A stretch of DNA of 7,109 bases from Solirubrobacteraceae bacterium. Its GTDB lineage: Bacteria; Actinomycetota; Thermoleophilia; Solirubrobacterales; Solirubrobacteraceae. This document shows positions 1 through 5,218 of the stretch, in pieces. Within the stretch, counting starts at the first letter, position 1; each line of letters opens with the position of its first letter. The stretch spans positions 1 to 7,109 of the forward strand of contig JAICJK010000122.1 in the NCBI GenBank assembly GCA_025928415.1, in the 5' to 3' direction. Both the position numbers and the translations under genes were made by a program. Under the pieces are notes generated by a model. That model saw nothing but the letters and a program-made list of their open reading frames with translations, had not been told where the DNA came from and searched no databases.

Positions 1-368
1 CCCGCGGCCAGGCGGCGGATCAGCAGCGCGAGCGCGCGCGGCTCGAGGCCCTTGTCGGCGATCGCGCCGACGCCGGCCAGGCGCGCGGGGACGAGCATCG
101 ACTCGTCGGCGAACGCCGTATAGAGCAGGACGGCGGGCGCCGTCGGCCCGCGCCGCAGGGCGCGGCACAGCGAGATGCCGTCCGTGCCCGGGAGCTGGTA
201 GTCCATCAACACGACATCGGGCCCCGTCGCGTGCACCGCCGGGGCGACCCCGAACGCGTCGGGCACCGAGCCCACGGCGTGCATCCCCGGCTCGGCGTCG
301 ACCAGCAGGCACAGGCCCGCGCGCACGGCGGGGTGGTCGTCGACGACGAGGACGCGGATCGGGGGCAC
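1..368 (-). CDS. Response regulator receiver domain, NarL/FixJ type (C-terminus off the left edge)
   Basis: The reverse strand encodes a CheY-like receiver domain, the phosphate-accepting half of a two-component transcription regulator. It starts VPPIRVLVVDDHPAVRAGL, with the acidic pair at D10/D11. The phosphoacceptor is D56 in VVLMDYQLPGTDG, the conserved Thr is T84 in LLYTAF, and the conserved Lys is K106 in IADKG. All the catalytic positions are therefore present. The DDHP and LMDxxLPG signatures are those of the NarL/FixJ family, whose members are usually about 210 residues with a C-terminal LuxR-type HTH. Only 122 full codons lie in the window, so the HTH and stop are missing. The GTG start at 368 places beta-1 directly after the initiator as in family members; no in-frame ATG lies closely upstream. 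No partner histidine kinase is visible. The gene is transcribed away from the glycosidase gene, with 88 bases between the two starts. Confidence 0.9.
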   Translation of the reverse strand, partial: MPPIRVLVVDDHPAVRAGLCLLVDAEPGMHAVGSVPDAFGVAPAVHATGPDVVLMDYQLPGTDGISLCRALRRGPTAPAVLLYTAFADESMLVPARLAGVGAIADKGLEPRALALLIRRLAA

Positions 369-456
369 CGCCGCGAGCCTGCCGCGCCGGGTCGCGCGGA
401 GGAATGCATGTGGACACCCATTCCCCCGGAAGCGGCGACCCTAGACCCTGGGATGG
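369..456. promoter_or_regulatory. Divergent intergenic region between response regulator and glycosidase genes
   Basis: These 88 bases separate two divergently oriented start codons and must hold the promoters of both genes unless transcripts are leaderless. I see no convincing -35/-10 pair on either strand. A GGAGGA at 398-403 on the plus strand looks like a ribosome binding site but sits directly against an ATG at 404 whose frame does not match the glycosidase, so it does not decide a start. An in-frame TAG at 442-444 limits how far the glycosidase gene can extend upstream. Confidence 0.4.
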
Positions 457-1887
457 ATGCGGACCTTCGCCCGACGCTGCCCTGCGCTCGCCCTCGCGCT
501 CGTCCTCTGCCTGCCTGGCGTCGCGCTGGCGCGCTCGACGCAGCGCACGCTGTTCGAGGCGCCGCGCGAGCTGCTCGGCGGCGACCCGGCGCTGCGCGAG
601 GCGACGCTGGACCGCATCCAGGCGCTCGGCGTCGACGAGGTGCGCATCGTCATGTACTGGAAGGACGTGGCGCCGCAGCCGACCTCGCGGGAGGGGGGCG
701 GGGGGTCCGATTTCCACGAGGTCGACCCGGCGGCCTACGACTGGGGGGCCTACGGGGCGGCCGTCGACGCGATCGCGCAGCGCGGCATGCGCGTGCTGCT
801 GACCGTCTCGGGACCCGTGCCCGTATGGGCGACGCGCGACCGCCGCGACGACCGCACGCGGCCCAGCGCGCAGCACTTCGGGCGCTTCATGCAGGCGGTC
901 GGTCGCCGCTTCGGCGGCGAGGTCTCGGCCGTCTCGGTGTGGAACGAGCCCAACCACCCGCGCTTCCTGCTCCCGCAGATGACCCACCGCGACCACGCCG
1001 AGTCCGGCCGGCTGTACCGCAAGCTGTTCCAGGCCGCCGACCGCGGGATGCGGGCGGCCGGCCGCGGCGACGTGCCGCTGCTGATGGGCGAGACGGCGCC
1101 GCGCGGGACCGGGCGCGACGTCGCCCCGCTGGCCTTCCTGCGGCGGGCGCTGTGCCTGGACCGCCATTACCACCGACGCCCCGCCTGCCACCGGCTGCCC
1201 GCCGACGGCTACGCGCACCACGCGTACACCACCAAGGCCGGCGTGGGCTTCCGCCCGCCGCAGCGCGACGACGTCACGATCGGCGTGCTGGGGCGGCTCA
1301 ACCACGCGCTGGCGCTGGCCGCGAAGGCGGGCGCCGTGCGGCGCGGGCTGCCGATCGAGCTGACCGAGTTCGGCATCCAGTCCAAGCCCGACCCGCTGGC
1401 CGGCGTCAGCTTCACGGCGCAGGCCGAGCAGCGCTCGCTGGCCGAGAAGATCGCCTACGACAACCCGCGCGTGCGCCTGTTCTCGCAGTACCTCATGCGC
1501 GACGACCTGCCGCGCCCGGGGAGCCGGCTGGGGCGCTACAGCGGCTTCGAGAGCGGGCTGCTGCGCAGCGACGGGCGGCCCAAGCGCGCCTACGACGCGT
1601 TCGCCCTGCCGCTCGTGGTGACGCGGGCGAGCCCGCACCGGACGCGGCTGTGGGGCCTGGTCCGGCCGGCGCGGGGCGCGACGAGCGTCGCGATCGAGGA
1701 GCGCGCGCGCCACGGGCGCCGCTGGCACGCGCTCAAGCACGACCGGACCAACGCCCGCGGGGTCTGGACCACCCGCACCCGCTACGTGCCCGGGCGCCGC
1801 TACCGGGTGCGCTGGACCGGCGCGGACGGCCGCGAGATCACCGGCCCGCCGACGCGCATGGTCGACCTGCCCGCCGGCGGCGGCTGA
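457..1887 (+). CDS. Secreted glycoside hydrolase-like protein, clan GH-A (cellulase/GH5-GH39-like TIM barrel)
   Basis: This 476-residue protein has a classic export signal: basic MRTFARR, a hydrophobic run at residues 9-22, and a probable cleavage site after ALA near residue 25. The mature protein looks like a (beta/alpha)8 glycosidase. VWNEPNH puts the likely acid/base at E164, and IELTEFGIQ puts the likely nucleophile at E304; this Glu-Glu pair on strands 4 and 7 is the hallmark of clan GH-A. YAHHAY (252-257) adds likely subsite histidines. C233 and C244 are close enough to form a disulfide in the exported protein. From about residue 385 the sequence turns into an Arg-rich beta-type domain ending GPPTRMVDLPAGGG, perhaps a small beta-sandwich. 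The start at 457 is chosen because it gives the intact signal peptide; the ribosome binding site is weak. The substrate cannot be told from sequence. The gene is convergent with the next gene. Confidence 0.8.
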   Translation: MRTFARRCPALALALVLCLPGVALARSTQRTLFEAPRELLGGDPALREATLDRIQALGVDEVRIVMYWKDVAPQPTSREGGGGSDFHEVDPAAYDWGAYGAAVDAIAQRGMRVLLTVSGPVPVWATRDRRDDRTRPSAQHFGRFMQAVGRRFGGEVSAVSVWNEPNHPRFLLPQMTHRDHAESGRLYRKLFQAADRGMRAAGRGDVPLLMGETAPRGTGRDVAPLAFLRRALCLDRHYHRRPACHRLPADGYAHHAYTTKAGVGFRPPQRDDVTIGVLGRLNHALALAAKAGAVRRGLPIELTEFGIQSKPDPLAGVSFTAQAEQRSLAEKIAYDNPRVRLFSQYLMRDDLPRPGSRLGRYSGFESGLLRSDGRPKRAYDAFALPLVVTRASPHRTRLWGLVRPARGATSVAIEERARHGRRWHALKHDRTNARGVWTTRTRYVPGRRYRVRWTGADGREITGPPTRMVDLPAGGG

Positions 1888-1896
1888 GGCCGCCGC
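1877..1896. terminator. Perfect GC hairpin at the convergent gene ends, possible bidirectional terminator
   Basis: GCGGCGGC (1877-1884) and GCCGCCGC (1889-1896) form an 8-bp perfect stem with the 4-base loop TGAG, which includes most of the glycosidase stop codon (1885-1887). It lies 17 bases from the end of the opposing gene. No T-rich tract follows on either strand, so it is not a textbook intrinsic terminator, though U-poor terminators are common in high-GC actinobacteria. In such GC-rich DNA a stem of this size can also arise by chance. Confidence 0.35.
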
Positions 1897-1913
1897 GGGT
1901 CGCCCGGCGCGCC

Positions 1914-2624
1914 TCAGCGCTTGGAGCAGCGCACCGTGTCGGTGGCGGTCTTGACCGAGTTGTCGGTGAAGGTGAAGGTGCCCTTGAAGCGCAGCCGGCC
2001 TCCGCTGCAGCCCTTCAGCCCGACGTAGGGCGTGCCGTGGCGCTGCCCGCGCACCGTCGTGATGAACGAGGTCAGCGTGGCGAAGACGCCGGGGACGGGC
2101 TGCTGGAGGTTCTCGGGGATCGGCACGGTGAGCTTGCTCCCGTAGGCGCCCGAGCTGCGGCTCAGCTTCCCGACGATGACGGAGTCGATCTGCAGCGGGG
2201 TGGCGCCGGTGACGTGCAGCAGGATCGTGCTCTTGGGCCCGTTGTAGGCGGTCACCCTGAGGTTCTGCACCTGGCCGATCGCGGCGCCGCGGGCGGTGCC
2301 GGAGCCCACGCGGGCCGCCTGCGGGCACGAGGACTCGCCCTGCTGCAGCCTGGCCGCCGTGCACGTCTTGAACGCCTTCGGGCTGAACACGAGGTTCTTG
2401 TCGAAGAACAGCACGGTCTTGCGCGTCGCGAACGGGACGCTGTCCTTCGGCGTCGTGGCGATCGCGATCTTCAGGCTCTCGCGCTTGGGCTTCTTCTTCG
2501 TCCCCGCCTTCTTGGAGCTCAGCGTGACCTTGATCGACTGGTCGGCGTTGACGGCCAGCGCCGACGGGGCGAAGCCCAGGAGGGCGACGGTCGTGACCAG
2601 GGCCGGGACGGTGAGCTTGCGCAT
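1914..2624 (-). CDS. Small secreted protein of unknown function with four cysteines
   Basis: The protein is 236 residues and I do not recognise a named family. It begins MRKLTVPALVTTVALLGFAP with a typical signal peptide and an ALA cleavage site at residues 22-24, so the mature protein starts near VNADQS. A lysine-rich stretch, KKAGTKKKPKRES (38-50), follows. The rest is predicted to be beta-strand-rich. It holds exactly four mature cysteines: C88 and C100 (the latter in SSCPQAARVGSGTA), C206 in LKGCSGGR, and C233 in DTVRCSKR. Two disulfides are likely outside the cell. The C-terminal pattern GTFTFTDNS/KTATDTVRC resembles secreted proteins I associate with Solirubrobacterales, but this is recollection only. 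The frame stays open far upstream to 4244, but the ATG at 2624 is clearly right because it gives the signal peptide. A weak GGCGAG precedes it. The gene lies 77 bases downstream of the GntR gene on the same strand. Confidence 0.75.
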   Translation of the reverse strand: MRKLTVPALVTTVALLGFAPSALAVNADQSIKVTLSSKKAGTKKKPKRESLKIAIATTPKDSVPFATRKTVLFFDKNLVFSPKAFKTCTAARLQQGESSCPQAARVGSGTARGAAIGQVQNLRVTAYNGPKSTILLHVTGATPLQIDSVIVGKLSRSSGAYGSKLTVPIPENLQQPVPGVFATLTSFITTVRGQRHGTPYVGLKGCSGGRLRFKGTFTFTDNSVKTATDTVRCSKR

Positions 2625-2701
2625 GGTGCTCGCCGATGTGTCCGGGCGACGCCCGATCAACCGCCGGCGGGCGCCCCGGGGTCCGGCAACGGACAGCGGG
2701 C
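2625..2701 (-). promoter_or_regulatory. Short intergenic gap between GntR gene and secreted-protein gene
   Basis: This 77-base gap separates the regulator stop from the start of the secreted-protein gene on the same strand. It contains a compact hairpin, CGGGC-GAC-GCCCG at 2643-2655, without a following T tract, and a GGGCGCCCC segment near 2669. A TTGATC on the minus strand could be part of a promoter but no good -10 follows it. Whether the two genes are cotranscribed is unclear; their functions look unrelated, so a separate promoter here is more likely. Confidence 0.25.
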
Positions 2702-3397
2702 CTAGCGTCGCGCCGGAGCCCGCCGGGCGCGGCTGCGATAGGCCCCCGCGATGTTCTCGCGGGCCTCGTCGAGGTGCGCCTGCAGCAGGCGCGCGGCCTC
2801 GCCGGCATCGCCCGACTCGATCGCGTCGAGGATCTCCGTGTGCTGGCGTGCGACGTCGCGGTGGTCCTCCAGCTCCTGCTGCAGCTGCAGGAAGGACAGG
2901 CGCAGCTCGGTCATGAGGGCGGCGTAGGTCCGGGTGACCCGCGGGCTGGCCAGCGCGTCGACCAGCGCCCGGTGGAAGGCGAGGTCGGCATCGCGCACCG
3001 CGGTCCACGAGGCGTCCTCCGGGATCGCCTGCAGGGCCTGCGCCGCGCGCCGCGCGGCCGCGCGGCGTCGCGGCTCCTCGGCGAGCGTCCGCACGGCCGT
3101 CAGCTCGAGGGCCGAGCGCAGGCGGAAGAGGTCGGCGACGTCGTCGGCCGTGAGCTCCGGCACGAACGCGCCGCGGTTCGGCTCGAGGCGCGCCAGCCCC
3201 TCGTGGCCGAGTGCACGCAACGCCGTGCGGACCGTGTGCCGGCTGACGCCGAAGACCTCGCAGAGCTCGGCCTCGCGCAGCGGCGTGTCGGCAGCCAGCG
3301 TGCCGTCGAGGACCCGGTCGCGCAGCGCCGTCGTCAGCGCCTCGACCGTCGAGACGCGCTGAAGGGGAGTGGCGTGCAGACGGGTCGCGGAAGCCAT
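2702..3397 (-). CDS. GntR-family transcription regulator, FadR/FCD subfamily
   Basis: This is a 231-residue regulator. Residues 15-80 form the winged helix-turn-helix; the recognition part is LREAELCEVFGVSRHTVRTAL (40-60) followed by the wing LEPNRGAFVP. Residues 85-215 form the all-helical FCD ligand domain. Its metal/carboxylate site is intact: D138 and H142 in RDADLAFHRAL, H186 in QHTEIL, and H208 in LLQAHLDEAR. Proteins of this group bind small carboxylic acids and usually repress adjacent catabolic genes. The start at 3397 (MASATRLHAT) matches normal family length; an upstream in-frame ATG at 3505 would add 36 non-conserved residues and consume the whole control region, so I reject it. 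No strong ribosome binding site precedes 3397, so a leaderless or short-leader transcript is possible. The gene is divergent from the BKACE-SDR-HyuA operon, which is its most likely target, probably along with its own promoter. Confidence 0.93.
   Translation of the reverse strand: MASATRLHATPLQRVSTVEALTTALRDRVLDGTLAADTPLREAELCEVFGVSRHTVRTALRALGHEGLARLEPNRGAFVPELTADDVADLFRLRSALELTAVRTLAEEPRRRAAARRAAQALQAIPEDASWTAVRDADLAFHRALVDALASPRVTRTYAALMTELRLSFLQLQQELEDHRDVARQHTEILDAIESGDAGEAARLLQAHLDEARENIAGAYRSRARRAPARR
3048..3067. repeat. 20-bp perfect palindrome inside the GntR gene
   Basis: Bases 3048-3067 read identically on both strands, centred on GGCC at 3056-3059. The palindrome encodes part of the Arg/Ala run RRAAARRAA (residues 111-119), between the DNA-binding and the main FCD helices. 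It is composed only of G and C, so it most likely reflects Arg and Ala codon choice. Confidence 0.4.
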
Positions 3398-3422
3398 CGG
3401 ACGGCGAAGGATGCCATACGGG

Positions 3423-3451
3423 TTGACAAAGCCACAACACACCAGTTGGAT
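3423..3451 (+). promoter_or_regulatory. Candidate sigma-70-type promoter for the BKACE operon
   Basis: A perfect TTGACA -35 hexamer lies at 3423-3428. Seventeen bases later is TTGGAT (3446-3451), which matches the -10 consensus at only three positions and lacks the important second A. Transcription would begin near 3458, giving an untranslated leader of about 50 bases before the TTG start at 3507. The stretch 3421-3462 is clearly less GC-rich than its surroundings, as expected for a control region. The -35 is convincing, the -10 is weak; an activator or a different spacing may be involved. Confidence 0.4.
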
Positions 3452-3465
3452 CGTTGGACAACCGG
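3442..3465. promoter_or_regulatory. Operator-like inverted repeat, probable GntR binding site
   Basis: CCAGTTG (3442-3448) and CAACCGG (3459-3465) are inverted copies that match at 6 of 7 positions, separated by 10 bases. Inside lies a second short dyad, GTTG-GA-CAAC (3453-3462), and a direct repeat of GTTGGA (3445-3450 and 3453-3458). The element overlaps the candidate -10 and transcription start, the right place for a repressor. GntR/FCD proteins typically bind short dyads of this kind. Assignment to the neighbouring regulator is inference from position. Confidence 0.4.
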
Positions 3466-3493
3466 CCGCGGAGCCTGGGCCCCCGGACCAGCG

Positions 3494-3500
3494 AGGAGAG
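3494..3500 (+). promoter_or_regulatory. Ribosome binding site fixing the TTG start of the BKACE gene
   Basis: AGGAGAG lies six bases before the TTG at 3507. This is the strongest Shine-Dalgarno sequence in the window and decides the rare TTG start over the upstream in-frame ATG at 3369, which would lie inside the divergent GntR gene. Confidence 0.75.
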
Positions 3501-3506
3501 AGCACG

Positions 3507-4457
3507 TTGCCAGCGACAGATCGCTACCGGCCGTCCGTCATCACCGCCGCCGTCACCGGCGGCGACGTCCTCCCGAGCCAGAGCTCGTCGATCCCCCGCG
3601 GCGCGCGGCAGATCGCCGCCGACGCGATCGCCGCCGCCGAGGCCGGCGCGACGTGCGTGCACCTCCACGCGCGCACCGACGACGGGCGGCCGAGCGCGGA
3701 CCCCGGGCTGTTCGCGGAGATCGTCGCCGGGATCCGCGAGCGCTCCGACGTGGTCGTCAACATCACGACCGGCGGCGCGCCGGGGATGTCCGTCGCCGAC
3801 CGGCTCGCCGGCATGCAGGCCGTGCGCCCCGAGATCGCCACGTTCAACCTCGGCACGATGAACTACGAGGGCTTCCCGACCCCGGGGCGGTGGCCGGCGG
3901 TGCACAGCGACTGGGAGCGCGAGGTGCTCGAGCAGAGCGGCCAGGGGACGTTCGTCAACACGCTGGCGATGCTGCGCGAGTTCGCGGCGGCGGCCCGCGA
4001 CGCCGGGGTCACCCCCGAGCTGGAGGCCTACGACCTCGGCCACGTCGCGATGGCGCGATTCCTGATCGACGAGGGGACGCTGCGCCCCCCGGTGCGCCTG
4101 CAGCTCGTCCTCGGCGTCCTCGGCGGAGCCGGCAACGACCTCGAGGACCTGTTCGCGCTGCGCGAGCGCGCGCTGCGCATCCTCGGCGGCGACCTGGCGG
4201 ACCTCGGCGTCGCCGCCACCGGCTACCCGATGCAGTTCCGCCATGCGGCGGTCGCGCTCGCGCTGGGCATGGACTGCCGCGTCGGCCTGGAGGACAGCCT
4301 GCGCGTCGCCCGCGATCGCGTCGCGACGTCGAACCGCGAGCTCGTGGAGGTGGCGGTGCGGATCGCGGACGCCGTCGGGCGGCCCGTCGCCGCTCCCGGC
4401 GAGCTTCGCGACCGGCTGGCGGGCGTCGGCCCCGCGCAGCAGGGGACCGCCGCGTGA
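3507..4457 (+). CDS. Beta-keto acid cleavage enzyme (BKACE, DUF849 / Kce-like)
   Basis: This 316-residue protein belongs to the BKACE (DUF849) family, TIM-barrel enzymes that react a beta-keto acid with acetyl-CoA to give acetoacetate plus a new acyl-CoA. The best known member, Kce, cleaves 3-keto-5-aminohexanoate in lysine fermentation; relatives cleave dehydrocarnitine and others. Visible family motifs are ITAAVTGGD (12-20), the zinc-binding VHLHAR (H52, H54), NITTGG (85-90), FNLGTMNYEG (113-122), ELEAYDLGH (171-179, with E173 the likely counterpart of Kce Glu143), GVLGG (203-207) and RVGLEDSL. In the last, R258, E262 and D263 have the spacing of Kce Arg226, Glu230 and Asp231 (numbering from memory). 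All key residues seem present, so the enzyme should be active. The acyl specificity is not readable. The gene starts with TTG after a strong ribosome binding site and ends overlapping the SDR start by four bases (GTGA). It is the first gene of the operon. Confidence 0.9.
   Translation: MPATDRYRPSVITAAVTGGDVLPSQSSSIPRGARQIAADAIAAAEAGATCVHLHARTDDGRPSADPGLFAEIVAGIRERSDVVVNITTGGAPGMSVADRLAGMQAVRPEIATFNLGTMNYEGFPTPGRWPAVHSDWEREVLEQSGQGTFVNTLAMLREFAAAARDAGVTPELEAYDLGHVAMARFLIDEGTLRPPVRLQLVLGVLGGAGNDLEDLFALRERALRILGGDLADLGVAATGYPMQFRHAAVALALGMDCRVGLEDSLRVARDRVATSNRELVEVAVRIADAVGRPVAAPGELRDRLAGVGPAQQGTAA
3545..3564 (+). other. Perfect 8-bp hairpin early in the BKACE coding sequence
   Basis: CGCCGCCG (3545-3552) and CGGCGGCG (3557-3564) form a perfect stem around the loop TCAC, about 40 bases after the TTG start. 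It falls within the codons for the conserved ITAAVTGG motif. It could slow early translation, but Ala and Gly codons in GC-rich DNA produce such symmetry readily. Confidence 0.3.
4441..4446 (+). promoter_or_regulatory. Ribosome binding site for the SDR gene inside the BKACE gene
   Basis: AGGGGA lies seven bases before the GTG at 4454 and within the last codons of the BKACE gene. It supports the GTG start and translational coupling through the GTGA overlap. Confidence 0.6.
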
Positions 4458-5218
4458 GGCCCCGGTCCGGCGGAGCGCTCGCCGGAGACGCCCCCACGCT
4501 GGAGGGCCGGGTCGCGGTGGTGACCGGCGCGGCGGGGACGCTGGGCCGCGCCGTCGCCGGCGAGCTGACGCTGCGCGGCGCCGCGGTCGTCGGGATCGAC
4601 CTGCACGGCGAGGACTGCGTGCACGCCGACATCGGCACGGCGGAGGGCAACGCGGCGATGGTCGAAGCGGCGGTCGCGCGCCACGGGCGGATCGACATCC
4701 TCGTCCTCAACGCGGGCACGCAGCACATGGCCCCGATCGCCGAGTTCCCCGACGACGAGTGGCACCGGCTGCTCGACGTCATGCTGTCCGGTCCGTTCTT
4801 CGCGATGCGCGCGGCCTGGCCCGAGCTCATCCGCCGCCCCGGCGGCCGCATCCTCGTCACGGCGTCGACGTCGAGCTTCGTCGCCGAGCGCTACAAGGCC
4901 GCCTACATCGCCGCCAAGCACGGCGTCCTGGGGCTCGTCAAGGTGGCGGCGCTCGAAGGCGCCGCCCACGGGCTGACCGCCAACGCCGTCGCCCCGTCCT
5001 GGATGCGCACGCCGCTCGTCGAGCGCCAGGTCGCCGACCGCGTGCGCCTCCTGGGCAAGCCGGAGGAGGAGGTCGTCGCCGAGCTGGTCGGCGAGCAGGC
5101 GGCCAGGCGCTTCGTCGAGCCCGCCGAGGTCGCGGCCGCGCTCGCCTTCCTCGCCGGCCCGGCCGCCTCGGGGATCACGGGAACCTGCCTGCCCGTCGAC
5201 CTCGGAGCGCTGGCCTGA
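4454..5218 (+). CDS. SDR-family oxidoreductase resembling D-3-hydroxybutyrate dehydrogenase
   Basis: This 254-residue classical short-chain dehydrogenase has the Rossmann glycine motif VVTGAAGTLG (22-31, with Thr at the middle-Gly position), D49 ending beta-2 (favouring NAD+), NAG (86-88), and the catalytic S138, Y151 and K155 (YIAAK). The match to 3-hydroxybutyrate dehydrogenases is strong: NAGTQHMAPIAEFP, YKAAYIAAKHG, RTPLVERQV, and the tail PAASGITGTCLPVD. Compared from memory with Pseudomonas fragi HBDH, the carboxylate-binding Gln94, Lys152 and Gln196 are kept as Q90, K148 and Q192, and Trp187 as W183. In contrast His144 is S140, Trp257 is about A252, and the catalytic-tetrad Asn114 is M110. 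It therefore probably oxidises or reduces a 3-hydroxy/3-keto acid, perhaps larger than hydroxybutyrate, which suits a BKACE partner. It starts with GTG inside the BKACE stop and ends with TGATG shared with the HyuA gene. Confidence 0.9.
   Translation: MRPRSGGALAGDAPTLEGRVAVVTGAAGTLGRAVAGELTLRGAAVVGIDLHGEDCVHADIGTAEGNAAMVEAAVARHGRIDILVLNAGTQHMAPIAEFPDDEWHRLLDVMLSGPFFAMRAAWPELIRRPGGRILVTASTSSFVAERYKAAYIAAKHGVLGLVKVAALEGAAHGLTANAVAPSWMRTPLVERQVADRVRLLGKPEEEVVAELVGEQAARRFVEPAEVAAALAFLAGPAASGITGTCLPVDLGALA

Noticed and set aside
206..421. Minus-strand 71-codon frame starting MGVHMHSS
   Set aside because: It overlaps the real receiver domain in another frame; the GTG frame shows the DDH, Asp, Thr and Lys receiver residues, while this one is Ser/Arg/Pro-rich noise.
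404..802. Plus-strand 132-codon frame after GGAGGA at 398-403
   Set aside because: The GGAGGA abuts the ATG without spacing and the product is Arg/Ser/Thr-rich and out of frame with the signal peptide-bearing glycosidase.
231..2705. Plus-strand open frame of 824 codons across the left half
   Set aside because: It overlaps the response regulator, glycosidase and secreted-protein genes in other frames, and its product is low-complexity Arg/Ala/Gly/Pro with no motif; a GC-rich shadow frame.
3398..3505. Longer GntR starting at the ATG at 3505
   Set aside because: The 36 added residues are not family-like and would cover the divergent promoter region; 231 residues is the normal family size.
3369..3506. 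Longer BKACE starting at the ATG at 3369
   Set aside because: It would overlap the gntR start and add 46 unrelated residues, whereas TTG 3507 has an ideal ribosome binding site and begins just before the conserved ITAAVTGG.
2625..4244. Upstream extension of the secreted-protein frame to 4244 (776 codons)
   Set aside because: The signal peptide begins at the ATG at 2624, and the upstream part overlaps gntR and BKACE in a wrong frame.
2636..4453. Upstream extension of the SDR frame back to 2636 (860 codons in total)
   Set aside because: Only the part after the GTG at 4454 is SDR-like; the rest runs antisense to gntR and out of frame over the BKACE gene.
4009..4969. Minus-strand frames opposite the BKACE/SDR junction (283 and 248 codons)
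   Set aside because: They are antisense to two well-supported overlapping genes and show no recognisable motif.
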